Made by a program: the position numbers and the translations under genes | Notes under the pieces: model-generated | Told to the model about the DNA's origin: nothing | What the model saw: only the letters and a program-made list of their open reading frames with translations | Database searches by the model: none | NCBI GenBank assembly: GCA_017547975.1 | Contig: JAFYNU010000303.1 | Coordinates: forward strand, 1 to 5,992 | DNA from: Clostridia bacterium | Lineage (GTDB): Bacteria; Bacillota; Clostridia; Oscillospirales; QAMX01 | Direction of reading: 5' to 3' | Length of the DNA stretch: 5,992 nt | Shown: one piece after another, positions 1-4,966 of the stretch | Numbering within the stretch: position 1 is the stretch's first letter | Layout of the letters: each line of letters opens with the position of its first letter

Positions 1-1028
1 GGGAATACCGGCTGGTAGTCGCCGTAGGTTCCCCAGTCGTCATCCCGGTAAAAGAGTTTCCAGGGACCCCAGGGATTGGGTGCTTCGTACAGGGTCAACT
101 GGCTCAGGTGGGATTCGGGCCAATGCATCTGGTGAATGGGGCGGGGGCGCAGTTCGGGATCCACAAAGCTGTAGTTCCCCATCAGGTAACGGCCCAAACC
201 CGGGCAATAGCTCACGTGGTTTTCACCGGTCATTTTTTCGTAGAAGAAGACCGGCTTGGCTTCCTCCTGGTCGGAGGTCCAGGCGGGGAGGTCGAGGGAT
301 TCAGAGGCATAAAACTCCCAGGCATCCCGGCAAAGGATCTTATCCTTGGGGACTCGGCCCAGAAGCAGCATGTCGCCGTTTTCCCAGTAGCTGAATCCGT
401 CGGTGTCGCAGGGGAAGTAGGCATAAACATAGCCGTCCGGGTTACCCCGGAAGCCCCGTCCATACTGGACGAAGTGGCAGGAGGCCACACGTCCGGTGAA
501 GAAGTCGGTGGGGGTGGCTTCCGCATCCCAGGTTTTGCCGCCGTCGTGGGAAACGCAGATCCAACCGTGCAGATTTTTCTGCCGGTTAAACAGGGGATAA
601 TCCCCGTAGTTGTGGGCCTGGACAGCAAAATACAGGGTGCCTTCCACATCCAGAAGGCCGGCGGGTTTGATATAGGGGGCTTCGGGATTTTTACAGTAGA
701 GGGTATAATCCACCGGCATGTTGTCCACCAGATCCAGGGTCCAATCCCCGGTGTTGGTGAGCTTGGCCGGATCGGGAAGGTCGGTTCCCCGCTGGGACAC
801 CCGCCACAGGTTCATGGGACTGCCTTTGTTGTCCCCGGCGGAGGTCAGGATGGTATTGTCCTCGCACCAGGTCATGGGCCACATATCCCCCTCGCCGCTG
901 TGGTGGCGGTAACGGTCGAACTTCACGTCAACAATCAGGTCGGAGGCAGGGTAGGGTGGGATGGCCTTGGGGTAGGCGATGTAGTCCCGGTTTTCGCCCC
1001 GAAGTCCGACACAACGAATGATCTCCAT
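1..1028 (-). CDS. DUF4185-like / sialidase-fold beta-propeller protein, probable glycosidase (partial, C-terminus off window)
   Basis: The frame is open from an ATG at 1028 to the left edge, giving 342 residues and no stop. GAAAGGA at 1036-1042 lies 7 bases before the ATG, supporting this start. There is no signal peptide or membrane segment, so the protein should be cytosolic. An Asp-box (S-x-D-x-G-x-T-W, SHDGGKTW) sits at residues 160-167; this motif marks beta-propeller blades in sialidases and related glycosidases. The aromatic-rich repeats, the early acidic stretch WCEDNTILTSAGDN (residues 54-67) and the late segment YEAPNPWGPWK (314-324) resemble DUF4185 proteins, some of which are endo-D-arabinanases (GH183). 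The family call is from memory of its style, not a search. A GH43-like or sialidase-like enzyme is the main alternative. It lies downstream of a sugar isomerase on the same strand, 64 bases away with a terminator hairpin between. No separate promoter is visible in that gap, so expression probably depends on read-through. Confidence 0.72.
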   Translation of the reverse strand, partial: MEIIRCVGLRGENRDYIAYPKAIPPYPASDLIVDVKFDRYRHHSGEGDMWPMTWCEDNTILTSAGDNKGSPMNLWRVSQRGTDLPDPAKLTNTGDWTLDLVDNMPVDYTLYCKNPEAPYIKPAGLLDVEGTLYFAVQAHNYGDYPLFNRQKNLHGWICVSHDGGKTWDAEATPTDFFTGRVASCHFVQYGRGFRGNPDGYVYAYFPCDTDGFSYWENGDMLLLGRVPKDKILCRDAWEFYASESLDLPAWTSDQEEAKPVFFYEKMTGENHVSYCPGLGRYLMGNYSFVDPELRPRPIHQMHWPESHLSQLTLYEAPNPWGPWKLFYRDDDWGTYGDYQPVF

Positions 1029-1042
1029 AGTGTATTCCTTTC

Positions 1043-1080
1043 AAATAGAAAACAGAGGATGAGGAGGCCTCATCCTCTGT
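1043..1080 (-). terminator. Intrinsic terminator after the sugar isomerase gene
   Basis: A perfect 13-base-pair inverted repeat (1052-1064 with 1068-1080) closes a 3-base loop. Read on the minus strand it is followed by TTTCTATTT (1051-1043), a reasonable U-tract. It starts 12 bases after the isomerase stop codon. The plus-strand side is not followed by T residues, so it acts on minus-strand transcription only. The U-tract runs directly into the ribosome binding site of the next gene (1036-1042), so the hairpin separates two co-directional genes and may let only part of transcription through. Confidence 0.8.
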
Positions 1081-1092
1081 ATGATGCAATAT

Positions 1093-1920
1093 TTACCAAC
1101 CCAGAGAGCGCAGGTAATCGATGGAAAGCTTGGCAGATTCCATGGGAGTCTGACCCTTGGCGGGCTGATCCTGTTCCACCACCACACATTCGGCACCGGC
1201 CTTTTCAGCGGCGGCCAGAATGGCGGGGATGTCCTGGGCACCGTGGCCCACGGGACGGAAGGAGAAGGCTTCTTCATCGGCGGCTTCTTCATCCGATTCG
1301 ATGCCGATCAGTTCGTAAAGCTTCTTGGGCTTCTTGCCGGGCATGACGAAGTCCTTCAGATGGACCACCGGAGCGCGGCCGCTGTACTTCAGTACGTAGG
1401 GAGCGGGATCTTCGCCGCCAACGTTCACCCAGCAGGTATCCAGCTCGGTCTGCAGGAGATCGGCGGGAATGGTTTCGTACATGTAGTCCAGACCGTAAAC
1501 GTCGCCAACCTTCACGAATTCGAAGTCGTGGTTGTGATAGAGCTGAACCATGCCGTTGGCCTTGCAGGCTTCGCCAACCTTCTTCATGGTTTCCAGGGTG
1601 GCGGCAAAGCCTTCCTGGCCGGGACGTTCGCCGTCGCCCAGGTAGGGGATGACCACGTATTTGATGCCCAGTTCCTTGCACTTGGCAATGGTGCCTTCCA
1701 GGTCGGCGGCCAAGGCAGCAAGGGGAACGTGAGCCGATACGCAGAAGAGATTGTTTTCGTCAAAAATGCGCTTCATTTCGGCGGGAGAGATGCCTTCGGC
1801 GAAACCGGCGGGTTCCACACCGGCGTAGCCCATTTCGGCGACCTTGCGAACGGTGCCTTCAAAATCCCGGGCCAGTTCTTCCCGGACGGTGTAAAGCTGC
1901 AATGCTACGGGTAATGCCAT
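1093..1920 (-). CDS. Sugar phosphate isomerase/epimerase family protein (xylose isomerase-like TIM barrel)
   Basis: This is a 275-residue protein of the AP-endonuclease-2 / xylose isomerase-like TIM-barrel superfamily, whose members isomerise, epimerise or dehydrate sugars and inositols using a divalent metal. The N-terminus (VALQLYTVREELARDFEGT) and MGYAGVEPAGF (residues 30-40) are typical of the group. Candidate metal or substrate ligands lie at the ends of predicted strands: Glu36, His64 (SAHVP), His129/His131 (YHNHDFEF), Asp161 (ELDTCWVNVGG), His187 (HLKDF) and Glu249 (VVEQDQ). The exact substrate cannot be read from sequence. There is no signal peptide, so it is cytosolic. The ATG at 1920 is preferred over the in-frame ATG at 1950 because AAGGAGGT sits just before it and 1950 lies almost at the predicted transcription start. 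Residues 210-219 carry a duplicated acidic stretch (DEEAADEEAF). A good promoter lies upstream, divergent from the aldose epimerase, and a hairpin terminator follows. Confidence 0.88.
   Translation of the reverse strand: MALPVALQLYTVREELARDFEGTVRKVAEMGYAGVEPAGFAEGISPAEMKRIFDENNLFCVSAHVPLAALAADLEGTIAKCKELGIKYVVIPYLGDGERPGQEGFAATLETMKKVGEACKANGMVQLYHNHDFEFVKVGDVYGLDYMYETIPADLLQTELDTCWVNVGGEDPAPYVLKYSGRAPVVHLKDFVMPGKKPKKLYELIGIESDEEAADEEAFSFRPVGHGAQDIPAILAAAEKAGAECVVVEQDQPAKGQTPMESAKLSIDYLRSLGW
1267..1293. repeat. Short in-frame tandem duplication (15-base period)
   Basis: The 12-base string GGCTTCTTCATC occurs at 1267-1278 and again at 1282-1293, a period of 15 bases or five codons. In the isomerase it encodes the near-repeat DEEAA/DEEAF at residues 210-219. 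It keeps the frame and probably lies in a surface loop before the GHG segment (225-227). Confidence 0.6.
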
Positions 1921-1927
1921 AAATAAT

Positions 1928-1935
1928 ACCTCCTT
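1928..1935 (-). promoter_or_regulatory. Ribosome binding site that fixes the isomerase start
   Basis: The minus strand reads AAGGAGGT here, a near-perfect anti-16S match, 7 bases before the ATG at 1920. It lies inside the longer open frame that begins at 1950, so it decides in favour of the shorter 275-residue protein. Confidence 0.9.
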
Positions 1936-1958
1936 GAAATTGAGTATCATTAGTTTCT

Positions 1959-1987
1959 ATTCTATCACAGCTTGCCCCGGTTTTCAA
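1959..1987 (-). promoter_or_regulatory. Sigma-A-type promoter for the sugar isomerase gene
   Basis: On the minus strand TTGAAA (1987-1982) and TAGAAT (1964-1959) are separated by exactly 17 bases, and TG sits one base before the -10 box (extended -10). Transcription would begin near 1952, giving a leader of about 30 bases to the ATG at 1920. It faces away from the promoter of the aldose epimerase. Confidence 0.75.
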
Positions 1988-2009
1988 GGGCTCATGTGGG
2001 GTTCGTGAT

Positions 2010-2025
2010 AAAAAGTGTGCTTTTT
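2010..2025. repeat. Small AT-rich palindrome between divergent promoters
   Basis: AAAAAG (2010-2015) and CTTTTT (2020-2025) are inverted repeats around TGTG. The element lies between the two outward-facing -35 boxes (1982-1987 and 2029-2034), ending 3 bases before the plus-strand -35. It could be an operator half-site pair or simply an A/T-rich UP-like element; it is too short and simple to decide. Confidence 0.3.
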
Positions 2026-2028
2026 TCG

Positions 2029-2057
2029 TTGCAATTTTGGGTGCGGCAGGGTATAAT
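2029..2057 (+). promoter_or_regulatory. Sigma-A-type promoter for the aldose epimerase gene
   Basis: TTGCAA (2029-2034), a 17-base spacer and a consensus TATAAT (2052-2057). Transcription would start around 2064, so the upstream in-frame TTG at 2037 is not transcribed from this promoter; this supports the ATG at 2088 as the true start. Confidence 0.82.
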
Positions 2058-2072
2058 AGGGGCAAGGACAGG

Positions 2073-2079
2073 AAAGGAG
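2073..2079 (+). promoter_or_regulatory. Ribosome binding site that fixes the aldose epimerase start
   Basis: AAAGGAG sits 8 bases before the ATG at 2088. The frame is open further upstream to a TTG at 2037, but that codon lies inside the promoter spacer. Confidence 0.88.
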
Positions 2080-2087
2080 TTTATCCT

Positions 2088-2936
2088 ATGATCACCATTA
2101 CATACAAGAACTACCAAGCCGTCATCAACGAATTTGGTGCCGAACTGAAATCCCTCCAAAAGGATGGGGTGGAGATCCTGCGTCACGACCCCCAGGATGG
2201 ATGGCAGTCCACCTCCCCGGTGCTGTTTCCCATTTGCGGCGCATTGAAGGATGGCTATTTCGAAAAGGATGGAGTGAAATACCCCCTGCCCAAGCACGGC
2301 TTTGCAAAAACCCGCACCTTCACAGCGGAAAAACCCCAGGAGAACGTGGCGGTCTTCACGCTCGTACCCCTTGCCGGGGACGAAGAGCTCTATCCCTGGA
2401 GCTACATATTCCAGGTGGTTTTCACCCTTTCAGAAGAGGGGCTTCGGGTGGATTACCGGGTGGAAAACAAGAGTGACGAGGTTATGTACTATTCCCTGGG
2501 CGCCCACGAAGCCTATGCTACCCCCGAAGGGCTGGAAGCCTACACCGTCACCTTCGACCAGCCCGAAACGGCCGGCCTTTTGACCCTGCAGGGACCGTTG
2601 CTTGACGGAAAGAGCGTTCCCTTCCTCCAAAATGAAGCAAGCTTCAAGCTCCATCCCGGCCTCTTTGCCGGGGATACCATGATCTTCCGGGACCTCAAAT
2701 CCACCGGCGCCACCCTGGAGGGACCCTCCCGGAAAATTCAGGTGGATTTCACCGGTTTCCCGGCCTTCCTCATCTGGACCATGGTGGGCAGTAAATTCGT
2801 CTGCCTGGAGCCCTGGTGCGGTTTGCCCGACATGGCGGAGGGAGATCATGACCTTACCAAACGCCCCTGTATCCTCTCGGTGGATGCGGGATGCACCAAA
2901 ACCAGCACCCACATCGTGAAAATTGAACTCAAGTAA
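2088..2936 (+). CDS. Aldose 1-epimerase family protein (LacX/GalM-like mutarotase)
   Basis: This 282-residue cytosolic protein belongs to the galactose-mutarotase-like beta-sandwich fold, which interconverts alpha and beta anomers of aldoses or sugar phosphates. Family signatures are visible in order: NEFGAELKSL (residues 14-23), FPICGALKDGYF (47-58), the conserved His70 in PKHGFAKTRTF, His140 in SLGAHEAYATPEG and Glu241 in VCLEPWCGLPD. These match the two histidines and the catalytic glutamate known in GalM. The short length and the LEPWCG block fit the LacX-type branch rather than full-length GalM (about 340 residues), so the natural sugar may not be galactose. It has its own promoter and terminator and appears monocistronic. 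It is divergent from the sugar isomerase, sharing a 167-base intergenic region, and convergent with the histidine phosphatase. Codon use is GC-rich like its neighbours. Confidence 0.92.
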   Translation: MITITYKNYQAVINEFGAELKSLQKDGVEILRHDPQDGWQSTSPVLFPICGALKDGYFEKDGVKYPLPKHGFAKTRTFTAEKPQENVAVFTLVPLAGDEELYPWSYIFQVVFTLSEEGLRVDYRVENKSDEVMYYSLGAHEAYATPEGLEAYTVTFDQPETAGLLTLQGPLLDGKSVPFLQNEASFKLHPGLFAGDTMIFRDLKSTGATLEGPSRKIQVDFTGFPAFLIWTMVGSKFVCLEPWCGLPDMAEGDHDLTKRPCILSVDAGCTKTSTHIVKIELK

Positions 2937-2941
2937 AAGGT

Positions 2942-2974
2942 AACAGGCTGTCCCGGCGGGACAGCCTGTTTTTT
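2942..2974 (+). terminator. Intrinsic terminator between convergent genes
   Basis: A perfect 13-base-pair stem (2942-2954 with 2958-2970) closes a 3-base GGC loop and runs into a T-tract ending at 2974. It begins 5 bases after the aldose epimerase stop. On the minus strand the same stem is followed by TACCTTTTA, so it may also terminate the convergent phosphatase transcript, more weakly. Confidence 0.93.
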
Positions 2975-2980
2975 AGATTG

Positions 2981-3685
2981 TCAAATGTTCAAAACGTTGT
3001 TGTAGACCACGGGGAGTCCTTCCCGGTAAACGTGACCCAGGTCGGAAAGGCACAGGCACTTGGGGCAGGTGTATCCGTCGGGGTTATTGGCAAAATGAAG
3101 GATGGTCAGCCCGGAATGGGAAATGTCGAAGGAACTCCAGAACTGCACCGGGTGAATGCTCAAAAGGTGGGAAAGCCAGGTAACCCCAAAGCCGTGGTGG
3201 CAGAAGACGGCCACCCGCTCTTCGGTGGGGGCCTCGATGCGGTAGACGTTACCCTCCCGCACGTAACCCAGCTTTGCAAAAAAAGCATCCGATTCCCTTT
3301 GCACCCGTTCGTAACCGGCTTTGGAATTGGAACCTTCAAAGGGTTCGCCGTCGTACCAGCGATCGGTCAGAGCCAGGGGATCGGCAAGCAGTTTGTGCTT
3401 GGGAATGGCGAAGGTCCAGTTGCGACGTCCCTGGGAATCCAACCGAGACAGGTCCTTCCAGGCCAGGTCTTCGCTGGTCCAGGGTTCGATTTCGGCGGTC
3501 AGACCCATCAGGTCGCAGGTGGGCTGGGCGGTTTCCCGAGCCCGGCCGTTGGGGGAGGAGAAGATTTTGTCTACCCCATGTACCGAAAGACGCTTGCCCA
3601 TGGCGGCGGCCTGCAGTTTTCCCTTGGGGGTCAGGGTGTCGGGGTTATAAATGGGGTCTCCGTGGCGAATGATATAGAGTAACAT
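2981..3685 (-). CDS. Histidine phosphatase family protein (phosphoglycerate mutase-like)
   Basis: This 234-residue cytosolic enzyme belongs to the histidine phosphatase superfamily, which transfers phosphate through a phospho-histidine. The RHG signature is at residues 7-9 (LYIIRHGDP) with catalytic His8. The phosphate-pocket arginine is Arg48 in IFSSPNGRARETA, and the second active-site histidine is in FCHHGFG (His164, preceded by His163). These show a likely active phosphatase, but the substrate is not evident; sugar phosphates and phosphoglycerate are only family possibilities. A Cys-x-x-Cys-x-Cys cluster (207-212, CPKCLC) near the C-terminus is unusual. The frame is open further upstream to 3898, but that would run through both divergent promoters and into the opposite gene. 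The ATG at 3685 has an AGGAGGA site 6 bases before it and is chosen. It converges on the aldose epimerase and is divergent from the 372-residue gene. Confidence 0.92.
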   Translation of the reverse strand: MLLYIIRHGDPIYNPDTLTPKGKLQAAAMGKRLSVHGVDKIFSSPNGRARETAQPTCDLMGLTAEIEPWTSEDLAWKDLSRLDSQGRRNWTFAIPKHKLLADPLALTDRWYDGEPFEGSNSKAGYERVQRESDAFFAKLGYVREGNVYRIEAPTEERVAVFCHHGFGVTWLSHLLSIHPVQFWSSFDISHSGLTILHFANNPDGYTCPKCLCLSDLGHVYREGLPVVYNNVLNI

Positions 3686-3691
3686 ACGGTA

Positions 3692-3698
3692 TCCTCCT
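3692..3698 (-). promoter_or_regulatory. Ribosome binding site that fixes the histidine phosphatase start
   Basis: The minus strand reads AGGAGGA, 6 bases before the ATG at 3685. It rules out the much longer in-frame extension toward 3898. Confidence 0.9.
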
Positions 3699-3722
3699 GA
3701 TTGGTACGGTTTATTTGGGTAA

Positions 3723-3751
3723 AGTATAGCGCATTTTGTCGAGTTTGTAAA
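3723..3751 (-). promoter_or_regulatory. Sigma-A-type promoter for the histidine phosphatase
   Basis: On the minus strand TTTACA (3751-3746) and TATACT (3728-3723) are 17 bases apart. Transcription would begin near 3716, giving a leader of about 30 bases. The spacer contains TCGACAAAA, also found in the divergent promoter. Confidence 0.78.
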
Positions 3752-3805
3752 GGGGAAATGAATTGGGAAACAGAAAGACAAACGGCCATTGACAAATCGA
3801 CAAAA
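3734..3805. repeat. 9-base inverted repeat placed inside both divergent promoter spacers (candidate operator pair)
   Basis: TTTTGTCGA at 3734-3742 and TCGACAAAA at 3797-3805 are exact inverted copies 54 bases apart. Each lies within the -35/-10 spacer of one of the two outward promoters, 5 or 6 bases before its -10 box. The symmetry suggests one DNA-binding regulator acting on both genes, but neither half is itself a palindrome and the regulator is unknown. Confidence 0.45.
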
Positions 3806-3817
3806 ACCCTCTATACT
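3789..3817 (+). promoter_or_regulatory. Sigma-A-type promoter for the 372-residue gene
   Basis: Consensus TTGACA (3789-3794), a 17-base spacer and TATACT (3812-3817). Transcription would begin near 3824, some 22 bases before the ATG at 3846. The spacer contains TCGACAAAA at 3797-3805. Confidence 0.85.
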
Positions 3818-3835
3818 GAGAAAAAATACAGCTTT

Positions 3836-3840
3836 GGAGG
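3836..3840 (+). promoter_or_regulatory. Ribosome binding site that fixes the start of the 372-residue gene
   Basis: GGAGG lies 5 bases before the ATG at 3846. A longer frame is open upstream to a TTG at 3789, but that TTG is part of the -35 box and would not be transcribed. Confidence 0.85.
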
Positions 3841-3845
3841 ACGCT

Positions 3846-4964
3846 ATGGAAAAGAATTTCACCTTTGACGGATCCATGAGCCGGGAGGTTCTCAACAATT
3901 ACCTTTCCCGGGCGGTGACCCATTTTGGGCTGGGCTACGACAACGACGTCTATTCCGATACCTTCGAGGACGATCTTCGTATGCTCAAAAACGAGGGAGC
4001 AAAATTCATCGGCCGGGCCACTCACGTGTGGCATCGCAGTGTCCCCGACAGGGAGGGCTTTGCCTTTGCGAAAAAGCGACTTGCCCGCGGGCACGAGGTG
4101 GACCCGGAGTTTATTTTCCAGGCCTGCGTGTTCGAATGTATCTACCGGCCCTTCGTCAACTCCACTCCCATCCCCGCCTACGTGTTTGAAACCTTCGGTC
4201 TTCCGGCGCAGGAGCGGTGCTTTGATTATGACCGCATGAAGCTTCCCGGGGAGGGAGACAGCGTGTGGGGCATGGCGGAAACCGCCACCCCGGACATTAC
4301 CAAAACCGAAGCCCAAATGTGGTTTTTCTACCGGGCGGCGGAATACATCAAGGCCGGGTGCGAAGCCATCCACCTGGGTCAGGTGTGCCGCATTGGCCGG
4401 GACGACGTGGGCTTTGTGTGCTGGAAATCGGTGATCGACAAAATTCGTGCCTTTGCCAGTCTTCACGCCCGACGGCACTACGTCCTCATCGATGCCCATA
4501 CCCTGGGCTGGCTCCGGCAGGACGAGACCATGTTTGACTATAACGCCTTCCCCATCCGCCTGAAGGAGGTTCTCGATCAGCCCATGCGGTGCGTGGCAGA
4601 GGAGGGGTATCTGGACTCCATGTTCAATCCCAAGGACGGGCTTTGCCGCCCCTTCATCGTGGAATTCGATAACTGGGGCAAATCCGATTTCCCGGGAGAG
4701 CCCAGACACGATAACCACCACGCCTGGGGCTATGACGAGATTACCTGGTTTTCAAAACTGGACGCCGCCGAGAGGGAGCGTTTCCTGAATTACCTGACCG
4801 ATTGGGTGAAGACCCGCTACCCGGAGGGCTGGGTACAAATGCCCTCCCGCCGGTGCCTCGCCGGGGGCGACCGCTACAATTACAGCGCCAATACCCGCTC
4901 GGATGCCTGCCACCACGGCTGGTCGGACGAGGAAACCGTGAAGTCGATTTTTGCAAGAACGTAA
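3846..4964 (+). CDS. Uncharacterised 372-residue cytosolic protein, possibly a (beta/alpha)-barrel carbohydrate enzyme
   Basis: I do not recognise the family. The protein has no signal peptide or membrane segment. Short hydrophobic strands alternate with amphipathic helices, as in TIM barrels: AKFIGRATHVW (residues 52-62), FIFQACVFECIY (89-100), CEAIHLGQV (172-180), HYVLIDAHT (211-219), RPFIVEFDNWG (268-278) and YDEITWFSKL (296-305). Acidic residues at strand ends (Glu97, Asp216, Glu273, Asp275) could form a hydrolase active site; this is inference. Aromatic content is high, and histidine clusters occur at 288-292 (HDNHH) and 356-357. It has its own consensus promoter, divergent from the histidine phosphatase, with a shared motif in both promoters. 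No terminator follows; a lipoprotein gene begins 2 bases after its stop, so the two may be co-transcribed. Codon use is GC-rich and typical of the window, so the coding call is firm even though the function is open. Confidence 0.88.
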   Translation: MEKNFTFDGSMSREVLNNYLSRAVTHFGLGYDNDVYSDTFEDDLRMLKNEGAKFIGRATHVWHRSVPDREGFAFAKKRLARGHEVDPEFIFQACVFECIYRPFVNSTPIPAYVFETFGLPAQERCFDYDRMKLPGEGDSVWGMAETATPDITKTEAQMWFFYRAAEYIKAGCEAIHLGQVCRIGRDDVGFVCWKSVIDKIRAFASLHARRHYVLIDAHTLGWLRQDETMFDYNAFPIRLKEVLDQPMRCVAEEGYLDSMFNPKDGLCRPFIVEFDNWGKSDFPGEPRHDNHHAWGYDEITWFSKLDAAERERFLNYLTDWVKTRYPEGWVQMPSRRCLAGGDRYNYSANTRSDACHHGWSDEETVKSIFART

Positions 4965-4966
4965 AA

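Noticed and set aside
108..1346. Long plus-strand open frame (412 residues) over the propeller and isomerase genes
   Set aside because: It lies antisense across two better-supported genes and spans their intergenic hairpin. It has no ribosome binding site, and its Val/Gly/His-rich product is typical of the reverse of GC-rich coding DNA.
1081..1914. Plus-strand open frame (277 residues) opposite the isomerase
   Set aside because: It is an antisense shadow of the isomerase, whose protein shows clear family motifs, a promoter and an AAGGAGGT site.
2978..3682. Plus-strand open frame (234 residues) opposite the histidine phosphatase
   Set aside because: The minus strand carries the RHG, SPNGRARETA and CHHG motifs, so this is the mirror of a real gene.
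3753..3770. GGGAAA direct repeat with a 12-base period between the divergent -35 boxes
   Set aside because: Only six purine-rich bases are repeated, which is not significant in a 37-base purine-rich stretch.
3711..4721. Minus-strand open frame (336 residues) opposite the 372-residue gene
   Set aside because: It is antisense to a gene with a consensus promoter and ribosome binding site, and it would end inside the phosphatase promoter and leader region. Its composition is that of a shadow frame.
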